Origin: Terriglobus sp. TAA 43 | GTDB taxonomy: Bacteria; Acidobacteriota; Terriglobia; Terriglobales; Acidobacteriaceae | Assembly: GCF_000800015.1 (NCBI RefSeq) | Contig: NZ_JUGR01000001.1 | Location: 124,001-188,000 of the forward strand | Reading direction: 5' to 3' | Length of the DNA stretch: 64,000 nt | In this document: in pieces, positions 26,458 to 36,135 of the stretch | Numbering within the stretch: position 1 is the first letter of the stretch | Layout of the letters: each line of letters opens with the position of its first letter | Program-made: the position numbers and the translations under genes | Notes under the pieces: generated by a model | Told to the model about the DNA's origin: nothing | Seen by the model: only the letters and a program-made list of their open reading frames with translations | Databases searched by the model: none

Positions 26458-26478
26458 CGAATCGATTTCGGAGTGAAG

Positions 26479-27255
26479 ATGGACTACTCGAGCTTCAACT
26501 TACAAGACAAGGTTGCCATCGTAACGGGCGCATCGCAGGGTATAGGACGGGCTATCGCTCTGGGGCTGGCTCAGGCAGGGGCGCATCTGGTTCTCTCCAA
26601 GCATCCCGGGCCGCGACTGGAAGAGATCCAGAATCTCAAGCAAGAGATTGAAGAGCTTGGTCGACGTGTCCTGATCGTTCCGGCAGATGTCGGGATAGTA
26701 AGTGACGTTCAGAAGTTAGTGGATAGTGCTGTCGCGGAATTTGGACGCATTGATATTCTTGTCAATAATGCGGGCTGGACCGGGACCGGACCTGCTCTGG
26801 ATGTCAGTGAAGAAGAGTTTGACAAGACCATTACGGCTTCGCTCAAGAGTGTCTTCTTTGCGTCGCAGGCGGCGGCAAAAGTGATGTTGCCCCAGGGAAG
26901 TGGTCGCATTATCCAGATCGGATCTAACTTTGGTGTTATCGCGTTTAAGAACCGTGCGCTCTACGCTGCTGTGAAGGCCGCGGTGCATCATTTAGCGAAA
27001 TCGCTTTCGCTGGAGTGGGCACAACAGGGTGTACTGGTGAATGTTGTTGCGCCCTGCATCACCGAAACGGAATCGCGGAAGAACATTCTTGAAAAGCCTG
27101 GTTACAAAGAGTGGGCGACACAGGAGATGATTCCGCGGGGCCGTTGGAACCAGCCTGAAGATCTGGTGGGCGCAGTGTTATTCCTGGCGAGTCCTTTCGC
27201 CGATATGGTGGTAGGACAAACGCTGATGGTTGATGGCGGTTGGACGATCCACTAA
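26479..27255 (+). CDS. Short-chain dehydrogenase/reductase
   Basis: A 258-residue classical SDR. ATG 26479 is chosen because GGAG lies 5 bases upstream; GTG 26473 overlaps that site. Cofactor motif TGASQGIGRA near residue 17, then NNAGW, Ser in QIGSNFG, and catalytic YAAVK. C-terminal DGGWTIH. Probably NAD(P)-dependent oxidation or reduction of a sugar, sugar acid or polyol intermediate; relatives are often labelled gluconate 5-dehydrogenase or 3-oxoacyl reductase, and sequence alone cannot decide. First gene of a two-SDR operon under the island operator. Confidence 0.87.
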   Translation: MDYSSFNLQDKVAIVTGASQGIGRAIALGLAQAGAHLVLSKHPGPRLEEIQNLKQEIEELGRRVLIVPADVGIVSDVQKLVDSAVAEFGRIDILVNNAGWTGTGPALDVSEEEFDKTITASLKSVFFASQAAAKVMLPQGSGRIIQIGSNFGVIAFKNRALYAAVKAAVHHLAKSLSLEWAQQGVLVNVVAPCITETESRKNILEKPGYKEWATQEMIPRGRWNQPEDLVGAVLFLASPFADMVVGQTLMVDGGWTIH

Positions 27256-27301
27256 CGAGTACACGCTAACTCCCGAACGAGAGATGACCACGAGGACGAA
27301 G

Positions 27302-28054
27302 ATGAAGTTGGTGGGTAAGATCGCGCTAGTGACCGGCGCAGGACAAGGTATTGGTAAGGGAATCGCTGAAGTTCTTGCGGACGAAGGTGCAGACATTGTC
27401 ATCAATGACATTCATGTCGATGAGCGCTGCGACGCATTAGCCGAAGCCATTCAAGAGAAGGGAAGGCGCGCCCTAGTTGTTGCTGGTGATGTAAGTAAGC
27501 GCGCAGACGTGGATCGTATCTTCGATGCGGCCTCAGACTTCGGCCCTATTGATGTGCTGGTCAATAATGCGGGAATTGAAACCATCATCCCTTTTCTGGA
27601 ACTTACCGACAAGCAGTGGGAGGAAGTCACTGAGGTCAATCTGAAGAGCCAGTGGATGTGTGCACAGACTTTCTGCAAGCGCGCCATTGCAGAGGATCGA
27701 AAGGGCACGATCGTCAACATCGGATCGATTCAAGCGGCTCGTGTGCTGCCAGGCCGCACTCACTATGCTCCAAGCAAGCTGGCTATTGAAGCACTTACGC
27801 GCAATATCTCTGCTGAGATGGGGTACTACGGCATCCGTGTGAACTGTGTTCACCCCGGTCTGATCGATACGCCAATGATCCGTTGGGTATTGGAGAGTCC
27901 CGAAATCCTGCCTGGAGTGGTGGGACAGATTTCCTTGGGACGTCCGGGCCAGCCTGTAGAAGTTGGCAAGGCCGTTGCGTTCCTTGCATCGGATGATGCC
28001 TCGTACATCACGGGGCAATCGATCTACGTCGATGGCGGGTGGGTCGGTAAATAA
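27302..28054 (+). CDS. Short-chain dehydrogenase/reductase (glucose 1-dehydrogenase-like)
   Basis: A 250-residue SDR. ATG 27302 has GAGG 6 bases upstream and starts right before the cofactor-binding strand (KIALVTGAGQGIGKG). NNAGIE, Ser in NIGSIQA, catalytic YAPSK, and the C-terminal ITGQSIYVDGGWVGK are all present. It follows the first SDR by 46 bp and is clearly co-transcribed. The two proteins differ enough to suggest successive steps rather than recent duplication. Substrate unknown; presumably a hydroxyl oxidation in the island pathway. Confidence 0.87.
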   Translation: MKLVGKIALVTGAGQGIGKGIAEVLADEGADIVINDIHVDERCDALAEAIQEKGRRALVVAGDVSKRADVDRIFDAASDFGPIDVLVNNAGIETIIPFLELTDKQWEEVTEVNLKSQWMCAQTFCKRAIAEDRKGTIVNIGSIQAARVLPGRTHYAPSKLAIEALTRNISAEMGYYGIRVNCVHPGLIDTPMIRWVLESPEILPGVVGQISLGRPGQPVEVGKAVAFLASDDASYITGQSIYVDGGWVGK

Positions 28055-28242
28055 ACTACGACTCCCGCTGACCCCTCGGGAAGCCTTATCGCACAGAAGC
28101 CATGCGCAACTGTGGGCTGCGTGGAGTAGAAGGATTGGGCCCATCAAACTGACGAACAGCCAGCTCATGGGGAAACTTCCCGGCATGCATGAATGCCGCC
28201 CGCAGGCCGTCCCTGACGGGGATTCTGTCGATATCTCTGTAC

Positions 28243-29400
28243 TCAATCCGCTGCGATAAATTTGCTCGTAACGCGCTGGTCCGCGATCGCTCCGAGCGGT
28301 ACCCAGGGCTCAACATCATGTGCAGGGAGCGACTCCGGCTTCCATGGCGATTCCATGACGCTTTGGTGGATGAAGGAGTTTGGCGGGATGAGGCGATTAC
28401 GCCCCATTGGGAGTATGAACTTTCTCTTTTTCACATGAGGGTCCTGTTGGGGGAGGAATTCGCACGCCCACCAAAACCCTTTTAATGAACTATGCGGGTC
28501 TGCCTTTGCGTTTGGTTCGACATACTCCGGGAGGCCCTGGAGCTTGGGAAACGCCGAGCACTTGCCGAGGACGATCTTCGCCTTGTAGTCATTGACTTCC
28601 AGACCGTGCGCAATGGCTTCCACCATCATCCACTCCAATGCTATTTTCGATAAGCCGCTGGTCGCCTCCGGGTAGCTGCCACCAATGTCAGAATGGACAC
28701 CTGCGAACCATACCTGCCGGAAGTCCTGCGGCGAACGATACTCACCCCAAAGATTGTCCTGATAAAAGCAGCGACGTTCGTGTATGGAAACCGCGTGACG
28801 GCCCACTTCGATGATGGGATTTGTGCCCAGGAACGGCAGCGTGATGGGATCGTAGACCCAGCCGTAGCTGGCCACCGTGTCCCAAAGACCGCAGAACTTT
28901 ATCTTCACGGGATTCGCGTGTGAAAACTGCCATTTGAATACCTCATCCGACGTGAACTGTGTGATCCTGCCTTTCGCGTCCCTGCTTCGCTTGGAATACA
29001 TGTCGAGGATGTACGGGATCGCACCGTGATTGCCATGGCAGAGTAGGCCGAAGACATTCATGAGACTTGCCAGGGCCCGGACCGTGAAGGCTCCCCGGCT
29101 GAAGCCGAAGAGGTAGATCTCGTCACCGTCTTCATAGTTGTCCATGAGGTAGCGATAGGCGTCGCCTACGTTGCGCAGTAGTCCACTGCCGAAGGCCAAT
29201 CCCTTGATCTTGGATACATGCTTGCTGAAGAAGCCGCGCGCATTCGGGTCACCCATCGTTCCCACGCCGGGATGATAGTAAGCGACCTGACCGGGGCCTA
29301 TTTGGAGGGAGCTGTAAAGTTTCGCAACGTTGGACTCCTCCGAGACTTTTTCGAAACCGTTTCCGGTGCCATCACAGCAGATAACAATCTTCTTACTCAT
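28243..29400 (-). CDS. DUF2235 (Tle1-like) alpha/beta hydrolase
   Basis: A 385-residue protein from ATG 29400, with GAGGAG about 9 bases upstream; the longer in-frame extension has no ribosome site. DUF2235 signatures: KKIVICCDGTGNGFEK at the start, YYHPGVGTMGDP, the nucleophile elbow GFSRGAFTVRALA, FCGLWDTVASYGW, and VWFAGVHSDIGGSYPE with the catalytic Asp and His area. The family includes phospholipase effectors of type VI secretion (Tle1), but no secretion genes or immunity protein are nearby, so a stand-alone cytoplasmic lipase/esterase is equally possible. No signal peptide. Confidence 0.8.
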   Translation of the reverse strand: MSKKIVICCDGTGNGFEKVSEESNVAKLYSSLQIGPGQVAYYHPGVGTMGDPNARGFFSKHVSKIKGLAFGSGLLRNVGDAYRYLMDNYEDGDEIYLFGFSRGAFTVRALASLMNVFGLLCHGNHGAIPYILDMYSKRSRDAKGRITQFTSDEVFKWQFSHANPVKIKFCGLWDTVASYGWVYDPITLPFLGTNPIIEVGRHAVSIHERRCFYQDNLWGEYRSPQDFRQVWFAGVHSDIGGSYPEATSGLSKIALEWMMVEAIAHGLEVNDYKAKIVLGKCSAFPKLQGLPEYVEPNAKADPHSSLKGFWWACEFLPQQDPHVKKRKFILPMGRNRLIPPNSFIHQSVMESPWKPESLPAHDVEPWVPLGAIADQRVTSKFIAAD

Positions 29401-29534
29401 GATGCGTAGCTCCTCAGCAATGAACTGCGGGTACTCGATTGAAACGTGGAGAGAGCGAATGATATCACCCACGAAAACGGTTGAATCACTAATTTCTCTC
29501 AATTGTTTCCGTCTTCGAAAAGTAATCGCCTAAA

Positions 29535-29578
29535 TCAATCGAGCCCCCCGACGCCGATGCGACGGAGGGCTCGATTGA
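29535..29578 (-). terminator. Extended hairpin terminator after the GH38 gene
   Basis: TCAATCGAGCCC (29535-29546) pairs exactly with GGGCTCGATTGA (29567-29578). An inner CCGaCGC/GCGaCGG stem with one mismatch sits between. On the minus strand it follows the stop at 29597 and leads into TTTAGG, so it fits as terminator for the mannosidase gene. Confidence 0.65.
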
Positions 29579-29596
29579 TCTGTTCGGGCGGTTTTA

Positions 29597-32101
29597 TCAA
29601 ACCTCCAGGATTGAAACTTCTTTCACCTTTGCTGGTCCTGAGGCCGAGCGTTGAATCAGGAGTGTCTTCAATTCCCAAGGGGCGAGGTTGATGGAATAGT
29701 CGACGTTGAGGAACGTGCTCTTCAACGACGTCTTCGTCGCTGTTCCGGTACGTTCTTGTAAGCGAACGATGTAGCCGTCCTTAACGCTTTCAGCAGGCTT
29801 GAGTGCGAGCACCCAAACCGAGCTGGGGGAGACCTCAAAGAACGACTGTTCCCATTCCAGGTGTCCCGTGTGAGCAGAGGTCATGACATATTCAGCCGGG
29901 CTTTGCAGTTCTTCCGCGAGGCGATCCAACGCTAACTGAGAATGCGTACCCTTCCTGGCCACAAGCCAGAAGCGACGTTCCTGGCGTCCCTGATCCTGCC
30001 ATGCATTCGCATCAAAGTAGACGGTTTTGTCGGGTCTGTGGCGAGCGAATGGCGCGGAACGAATGAGTACTGTGCGGAAGAGTCCGTCGAGGCAGTCATA
30101 GCTATAGGTCTGTTCGTTGATGAGGGCAAGAGTGTAGTCGTCCGAACCGATCTTGCCCTGCACGGCTGCCCAGTCCTGATAAGGTTCTTCTTCACCATTG
30201 ACGGCGCGTTCGATGATCGCTCCGGGGACCTTCGTGAAGACACGTGGCTGCACTAATGCGGTGGGAATCTCAAGTTTCAGCATCTGCTCATGCTGGTTCC
30301 AAGTGATTACGAAGCGAAGTTCTACTGCTTCAATACCGGCATACTCAACGAGATCAAGAATGATCTCGGATTCCATCCATGTTGCACGATGGCGAGTGAT
30401 GCGAGTGACAGGGCCTTCCTCTACAACACCGGCATACACCAGGGGGGGACGACCCATCTCTTGACGGAATTCGTTTACGCCGTGTGACCACGTATCGGAT
30501 GAATCGGCGACGACGACAAGTCCGATGCTCCTGGCTAGCAGTTCGGTTCCGTCTTCCGCCTTCGCAGAAGATATGCCGAAGCCAGTCTTGGAAACTGTAA
30601 TGGCATTTGAGAAGGCTGCTCCATTTGGTGCAGAGCCATGCGCAAGCTCGAATAACTTGTAACCGCAGGCAGGCAAGTCGACCCATGCTGTAAGACGGAG
30701 ATGTTGCTGCGTCATGCTTTCAGAGGCAAGCCACTGAATCGGATATTTCTTTTGATCCTTATCCGTTAAGTGAGTAATAAATTCCAAGTTATCGGGACGC
30801 CGACCGGTGTAGTACTCGACTAATGTCTTGCGCGGCCAGGGGAGAGGGTTCCATAGGAATACAGCGCCCTGCACGACCTTAGTGGTGTCCACCTGGCGAG
30901 CCATGCTCTGTAGTGCCTGCACCTTGGTCGTTTGAGCAACCTCGCATGCAAAGCCAAGGCTGTCACGCACATCCTGATAGTCCGCGTAGAGTGACGTTCC
31001 TGCCGCCATATCGTGGAACTGGCAGAATAGAATCTTCCACCATGAGTCGACGAATTCTTTATGAGGGTATTGATGAGTCGTCGTCAGGCTTGAGAACAGA
31101 GAGATCGATTCAGCTTCCACCATGGAGCGTTCTGCACGGCGATTGAGCGCCTTGCCCTCTCCATAGGCGGAGTAGCAGCCACGCGAATGGTGCTGCAATT
31201 CGTGACGAACCACAGGCAGGGAACTGAATGCAGGGGATTTCTTTACTGCGTCGAAGAACTCATGCAACGTGCTCCAGCGTAGTTCTGGAAGGTTCGGATC
31301 GCCCTTCATCTTCAGGACTTCGCGTATCTGCGCGGCAGTTACTGCGCCTCCATGATCACCCACGCCAAGAAAGAATGCCCCATCATTCATGCCAGATGCG
31401 AACGAGTGCTCTGCATCAGCCGCAAGATGGGAGGCATTGTTTTCATAGGTTCGATAGAGTCTGAGCGCGAGTACGCGCGAGCCGTCCGGACCTTCCCACC
31501 AGAACAGCAACGGAAGATCCATCTCATTCTCTTGCGGCCGCATGAACACGTAGTACTCATAGCCTGCATTTTTTAGGATGGTTGGAAGTCCGGCAGCGTG
31601 TCCGAAAGAGTCAGGATTGAATCCGATTTTGACATCGACGCCAAGCTCGTTCTTGCAGAACTCTTTTCCGTAGAGGCAGTGTCGAGCAAAGCTTTCCGTC
31701 GCGGGGATATTGCAATCGGGCTCAACAGGCCAGCCACCGACAACTTCCCAACGACCTTCGCGGATGCGCTGCTTGATCTCTTCAAACATTCCGGGATCAG
31801 CATTTTGAACCCAGCGGTAATGCATGGAAGAAGAATGGCTGTAGCAGAATCCCGGCGTCTCTTTCATGCGATTCAACGCACTCCGGAATGTGTTCAATGC
31901 TTCATCCGAACCATCGCGCCAGCGCCACAGCCACGCGGCATCGATATGAGAATGCCCCATGATGTGCAATACGCGCTTGCCGTTTACGGTGTTGCTGTGC
32001 ACTACCTGGGCAAACGAATTAGAAACTGCCACTGTGCCAAGAGCTGCTGTCCCCTGAATTAAGAAATCTCTTCTGGACAGGCCGCTTCCATTGTTTTTCA
32101 T
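29597..32101 (-). CDS. Exported GH38 alpha-mannosidase (Tat-type signal)
   Basis: An 834-residue protein from ATG 32101, with GAGGAAGG just upstream. Twin-arginine signal LSRRDFLIQGTAAL and AQ cleavage near 31 indicate export of the folded enzyme. GH38 catalytic domain: HIMGHSHIDAAWLW (zinc-binding His and Asp, about 46-59), nucleophile Asp in FNPDSFGHAAGLP near 164, GVGDHGGAVT, and CQFHDMAAGTSLY. The C-terminal beta domains are typical of the family. It hydrolyses terminal alpha-mannosides of glycans. It is divergent from a second GH38 at 32474, so a shared promoter region likely responds to mannose-containing glycans. Confidence 0.88.
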   Translation of the reverse strand: MKNNGSGLSRRDFLIQGTAALGTVAVSNSFAQVVHSNTVNGKRVLHIMGHSHIDAAWLWRWRDGSDEALNTFRSALNRMKETPGFCYSHSSSMHYRWVQNADPGMFEEIKQRIREGRWEVVGGWPVEPDCNIPATESFARHCLYGKEFCKNELGVDVKIGFNPDSFGHAAGLPTILKNAGYEYYVFMRPQENEMDLPLLFWWEGPDGSRVLALRLYRTYENNASHLAADAEHSFASGMNDGAFFLGVGDHGGAVTAAQIREVLKMKGDPNLPELRWSTLHEFFDAVKKSPAFSSLPVVRHELQHHSRGCYSAYGEGKALNRRAERSMVEAESISLFSSLTTTHQYPHKEFVDSWWKILFCQFHDMAAGTSLYADYQDVRDSLGFACEVAQTTKVQALQSMARQVDTTKVVQGAVFLWNPLPWPRKTLVEYYTGRRPDNLEFITHLTDKDQKKYPIQWLASESMTQQHLRLTAWVDLPACGYKLFELAHGSAPNGAAFSNAITVSKTGFGISSAKAEDGTELLARSIGLVVVADSSDTWSHGVNEFRQEMGRPPLVYAGVVEEGPVTRITRHRATWMESEIILDLVEYAGIEAVELRFVITWNQHEQMLKLEIPTALVQPRVFTKVPGAIIERAVNGEEEPYQDWAAVQGKIGSDDYTLALINEQTYSYDCLDGLFRTVLIRSAPFARHRPDKTVYFDANAWQDQGRQERRFWLVARKGTHSQLALDRLAEELQSPAEYVMTSAHTGHLEWEQSFFEVSPSSVWVLALKPAESVKDGYIVRLQERTGTATKTSLKSTFLNVDYSINLAPWELKTLLIQRSASGPAKVKEVSILEV

Positions 32102-32473
32102 AAGACCTTCCTCATGCGTTGATTGCAAGATTGGCGACGCAGAAAATGTTTGTGCTTGAGGATGTCCGATGGAGAACACACGTCGTCCATGTCGGCGCAT
32201 CGGCACGAGCTACCACTTCGCTTTTGTCGGATACGTTTCTGGAAATCCCGCCAGCATCACACATGAACTTATCTTTTCTGCGGTAAACACATGTCAAGAA
32301 TGCTGATTACAAAGCTGGCATGACAACTTAAATCGAAACGCTTTAGATTGAGCGAGAAGCGCCGCTAGCCTGCGCGATAGAATTCGCGGGACAGCGGGTC
32401 TATTTATGTAACGCAGCTGCATTGGCTGGCGCGCGGTTCCGCTACATCTTCATCGCTTTTAAAGAGGTGTTTT
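32102..32473. promoter_or_regulatory. Shared divergent promoter region of the two GH38 genes, with LacI-like palindrome
   Basis: A 372-bp region with no gene. AATCGAAACGCTTTAGATT at 32331-32349 is a near-palindrome (7 of 9 pairs) with the AAACGnTTT look of LacI-family operators. On the minus strand TTGACA (32297-32292) with AGATAA 17 bp further (32274-32269) is a possible promoter for the 29597-32101 gene. No LacI-type gene is in the window. Confidence 0.4.
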
Positions 32474-35400
32474 GTGTTTCCTGAAAAGTTTAGTAAGTCG
32501 AGCTACTACCGCCAGCGTGTCGGTTCGCTCGCGATGGCCGCAGTTTTGTGCGGAAGCCTGATTCCATGCGGCATTGCGCATGCGCAATATACTCCGGAAA
32601 CAAAGCAGTTTGATAATCCAGGGCCGCAGCAAATTGCTACTGCGGCACAGGCTTTGTCAAAGCAGTCGCAAGATAACATCGACAAGCTCTCTAAGTTGGA
32701 CGAGCTTCCTGCACCAGGCTGGAAATATCACGTTGGATATGTGGCAGGAGCTGAAGCACCTTCGTTTGATGACTCTTCCTGGGAAATTGCGAACGCTTCC
32801 GGCGGGGTACGCACGCAAGAGATCCTGTGGGTGCGTGGAACCGTTACGGTTCCGCAGACGCTCAATGGGTATGACCTTACGGGGACCAGGTTATGGATTC
32901 AGGGCTGGCGTCCTGAAGAATACGCGTTAACTCTGTTTATCAATGGAGAGCGTGCGGGTGAAGGCGAAGGTTTGATGCCGCAGGTTCTTGCGAAGGACAT
33001 CAAGCCGGGCGACAAGATCTTCGTTGCGATGGAGCTTCGAGTTTCAGGACGTCCTAAGAGAGTTCCACTCACGCGTATTCGTATTGATTTCATTCCATCG
33101 CGACCCAGTCCGCGCGATTTGTATAACGAGATCATTGCTTCAACACTTCTGGTTCCACAGTTTGCAAAGAATGATCCCGCGAAAACAGCCGCACTGGACC
33201 AGGCTGTGAAGGACATTGACTTCAAGGCACTGGATGCCGGAGATCAGAAGGCGTTCGATGCTTCGCTGCGCAGGTCGCAGCAGGATTTGGAAGTGCTGAA
33301 TCCGATTGTGAAGCAGGCGACGTATCACATCACCGGTAACTCCCACATCGATGCGGCATGGCTGTGGCCGTGGTCTGAGACGGTGGATATTGTGCGGCGC
33401 ACATTTGGTTCCGCGTTGCACCTGATGAATGAGTATCCCTCTTACACCTATACGCAGTCGGCGGCTCAATATAACGAGTGGATGGTTGATAAGTATCCGG
33501 AAATTAATAACCAGATCAAGAAACGTATCCAGGAGGGACGCTGGGAGTTAGTTGGTGGTATGTGGGTGGAGCCGGACCTGAATATGCCGGATGGCGAGTC
33601 GCAGGTTCGTCAGCTTTTGATTGGCCAGCGGTCGTTCAAAGAATTCTACGGAACGACGGCGAGCATCGGTTGGAATCCGGATACGTTTGGTTACAACTGG
33701 CAGCTTCCGCAAATTTATAAGAAGTCGGGCATCAATTACTTCGTGACGCAGAAGATGGTGTTCAACGAAACGAATCCACTTCCATTCAAGTTGTTCTGGT
33801 GGGAATCGCCTGACGGTAGCAAAGTGCTTACTTACTTCCCGCACGGCTATGCGAACAACAAGATGACGCCTCTGCGTATGACCAACGATTTTGTGCAAGA
33901 GCGGACGCTTGCCCCTGGATTGACGGAGATGATGGATCTGTATGGTGTGGGCGATCACGGTGGTGGTGCGACACGCATGGTTCTGGATGAGGCGACGCAT
34001 TGGGAACAACCCGATAAGATTGCTCCGAAAATTGAGTGGGGTTTTGCGAAGACCTACTTTAACGATGTCGAGAATAAGATTTCGCCTGTTTCGCCTACGT
34101 GGAACTATCAGGCCATGGGGAAGGGCGTTGCTGCGTTGCCGCAGCCGGAAGCAGGGAAGATCAGCATCCCGACTTGGAATGACGAACTGTACTTCGAGCA
34201 TCATCGTGGCACGCTTACTACGCAGGCTGCACACAAACGCAACATGCGTGAGAGCGAAGAATGGATGTTGAATGCAGAAAAGTATTCTTCGTTCGCATGG
34301 CTGGACGGAAGCAAGTATCCGGCTACAGAGTTGAACGAAGCATGGAAGAAGGTGCTCTTTAATCAATTCCATGATCTTGCTGCAGGCTCGGGAATCGGTG
34401 TCCTCTACAAGGAATCGCAGAAGGATTACGATCAGGTTCGCTGGGCAACCAACGAAGTTTCATCCAAGGCTCTCAATACAATTCAGGCTCACATCAATAC
34501 GAAGGTGGCGGGGCAAGTTCCTGTTGTGGTTTTCAATCCGCTGGGATGGAATCGTTCTGGAGTTGTGCCAGTTGATGTTGAGATGCCAACGTCAGAAGGC
34601 GATGGGGTTACGGTGCTGGACCGCGCTGGCTGGGTCGTGCCTTCGCAGATTGTGTCGGTTAACAAGGCGACCAACACGTATCACCTGTTGGTTCAGGCGA
34701 AGGATGTCCCGTCTCTCGGTTACGAAGTGCTTCACGTTGTTCCTGGTCGTCGCACTTTCGTCAGCGATCTGAAGGCGAGTGGGCTAACACTTGAGAACGC
34801 GAACCTCAAAGTGAAGGTGGACCCAAACACTGGTTGCATCACGAGCCTCTACAACAAGAAGGACAACTTTGAAGCATCGGCTTCGGGTGCGTGCGGCAAC
34901 GAATTGCAGGCGTTCAAGGACACGCCTGTGGATGATGATGCCTGGAACATTGATCCTGGCACGCTGGATCATGTCATCCCACTTACTAAAGCCGATTCGG
35001 TGAAGCTGGTGGAGAATACGCCATTCCGTGCGGTTGTTCGCGTGGAGAGGACTTGGCAGAGTTCGAAGTTTGTGCAGGACATTACGCTCTATGCCAATTC
35101 CGATCAGGTGGAAGTGGTCAACGATATCGACTGGCATGAAAACCACATCCTGCTTAAGGCTGCGTTTCCATTGGCAGCATCGAGCAGTATGGCGACTTAC
35201 GAAATTCCTTACGGAACGATTCAGCGGCCGACGACAAGGACCAACACCTGGGATGCTGCAAAGTTTGAAGTTGCGGCAATGCGTTGGGCGGACTTAGGCG
35301 ATGGGAAGCATGGATTCTCTCTCATCAATGAGTCGAAGTATGGATATGACGGTAAGGACAATGTGTTGCGGTTGACGCTGTTGCGTTCGCCTCTGTCTCC

Positions 35401-35845
35401 TGATCCGGAAGCGGATCGCGGCCACCAGCACTTCAGCTTCGCGCTCTATCCGCATGCTGCTGATTGGAAGACTGCACTCACCGTGCGCCACGGCTACGAA
35501 TACAACTACAAGCTGCAGGCATTGCAGGTGCAGGCGCACGCAGGCCCGTTGCCGTTGACGCACTCCTTCATCGAGGTCGACAACAAGAATGTAGTCCTTA
35601 CGGCGGTGAAGAAGGCTGAAGATGAAAACGGGTTGATCCTGCATTTCTATGAATGGGCGGGACAGAATGGCAAGGTCGACTTCCGCATTCCCGCTGGAGC
35701 CAAGTCCGCGACGCTGACGAACCTGATGGAGAAGCCTGAAGGAGCGCCCATACCGGTTGTCGACACAAATAAGGTAGGGGTCTCTGTGACTCCGTATTCG
35801 ATCACGTCAATTCGTGTCGATTATCCGGGCAACCAGCAGCAATAG
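32474..35845 (+). CDS. Secreted GH38 alpha-mannosidase, long form
   Basis: The 1123-residue protein starts at GTG 32474, preceded by AGAGGT. Sec signal to about residue 37 (GIAHAQ). Residues 60-225 form a jelly-roll sugar-binding module (SSWEIANASGGVRTQEILWV, LWIQGWRPEEYALTLFING). The GH38 catalytic domain starts near 280: HITGNSHIDAAWLW, nucleophile Asp in WNPDTFGYN near 400, YGVGDHGGGATR, NQFHDLAAGSGIG. C-terminal beta domains follow (LWW-free, ending SITSIRVDYPG). Its domain order differs from the Tat-exported partner, so the two probably cut different mannosidic linkages. Confidence 0.9.
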   Translation: MFPEKFSKSSYYRQRVGSLAMAAVLCGSLIPCGIAHAQYTPETKQFDNPGPQQIATAAQALSKQSQDNIDKLSKLDELPAPGWKYHVGYVAGAEAPSFDDSSWEIANASGGVRTQEILWVRGTVTVPQTLNGYDLTGTRLWIQGWRPEEYALTLFINGERAGEGEGLMPQVLAKDIKPGDKIFVAMELRVSGRPKRVPLTRIRIDFIPSRPSPRDLYNEIIASTLLVPQFAKNDPAKTAALDQAVKDIDFKALDAGDQKAFDASLRRSQQDLEVLNPIVKQATYHITGNSHIDAAWLWPWSETVDIVRRTFGSALHLMNEYPSYTYTQSAAQYNEWMVDKYPEINNQIKKRIQEGRWELVGGMWVEPDLNMPDGESQVRQLLIGQRSFKEFYGTTASIGWNPDTFGYNWQLPQIYKKSGINYFVTQKMVFNETNPLPFKLFWWESPDGSKVLTYFPHGYANNKMTPLRMTNDFVQERTLAPGLTEMMDLYGVGDHGGGATRMVLDEATHWEQPDKIAPKIEWGFAKTYFNDVENKISPVSPTWNYQAMGKGVAALPQPEAGKISIPTWNDELYFEHHRGTLTTQAAHKRNMRESEEWMLNAEKYSSFAWLDGSKYPATELNEAWKKVLFNQFHDLAAGSGIGVLYKESQKDYDQVRWATNEVSSKALNTIQAHINTKVAGQVPVVVFNPLGWNRSGVVPVDVEMPTSEGDGVTVLDRAGWVVPSQIVSVNKATNTYHLLVQAKDVPSLGYEVLHVVPGRRTFVSDLKASGLTLENANLKVKVDPNTGCITSLYNKKDNFEASASGACGNELQAFKDTPVDDDAWNIDPGTLDHVIPLTKADSVKLVENTPFRAVVRVERTWQSSKFVQDITLYANSDQVEVVNDIDWHENHILLKAAFPLAASSSMATYEIPYGTIQRPTTRTNTWDAAKFEVAAMRWADLGDGKHGFSLINESKYGYDGKDNVLRLTLLRSPLSPDPEADRGHQHFSFALYPHAADWKTALTVRHGYEYNYKLQALQVQAHAGPLPLTHSFIEVDNKNVVLTAVKKAEDENGLILHFYEWAGQNGKVDFRIPAGAKSATLTNLMEKPEGAPIPVVDTNKVGVSVTPYSITSIRVDYPGNQQQ

Positions 35846-35880
35846 TCGAAGAAGCGCAGTTCATTCATTGCAGCAAACAA

Positions 35881-35924
35881 GCGAACGGTGCAGAAGAGAT
35901 AGTCTTCTGCACCATTCGCTTTCT
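35881..35924 (+). terminator. Intrinsic terminator of the long GH38 gene
   Basis: GCGAACGGTGCAGAAGA (35881-35897) and TCTTCTGCACCATTCGC (35903-35919) form a 17-bp stem with one mismatch, followed by TTTCT. The remaining bases to 36135 hold no gene. Confidence 0.75.
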
Positions 35925-36135
35925 GCAGGGTGGATGTAGCGAGGGGGAGCTGGATCACAGGCTTGTTGCTCATGCCATCACGATGGGCCGCGCGGATAGG
36001 GGAATCCTGTATGGGATGAAGGCACCCAAAAGGACGGCACTGTAAGAAATGCGTGTAGACGCTCTGGTATGAACCGAGTAGAGTGTTTGGCTTAGTACGT
36101 GTTGGATGAGCAATTGACATCATGCTGAGGTAGCA

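Larger units (their letters stand above)
26026..26478. other. Divergent intergenic region between the IclR gene and the SDR operon
   Basis: No gene is supportable in these 453 bases. The right end carries the SDR promoter and operator pair described separately. In the rest (26089-26380) I see no strong promoter for the IclR gene and no stable hairpin. Confidence 0.5.

Noticed and set aside
28055-28242. Short inverted repeat GGCAT/ATGCC between convergent genes
   Set aside because: Only 5 bp of pairing without a U-run, not above chance.
28243-29400. Type VI secretion effector module
   Set aside because: The DUF2235 protein resembles Tle1, but there is no VgrG, PAAR, chaperone or immunity gene next to it.
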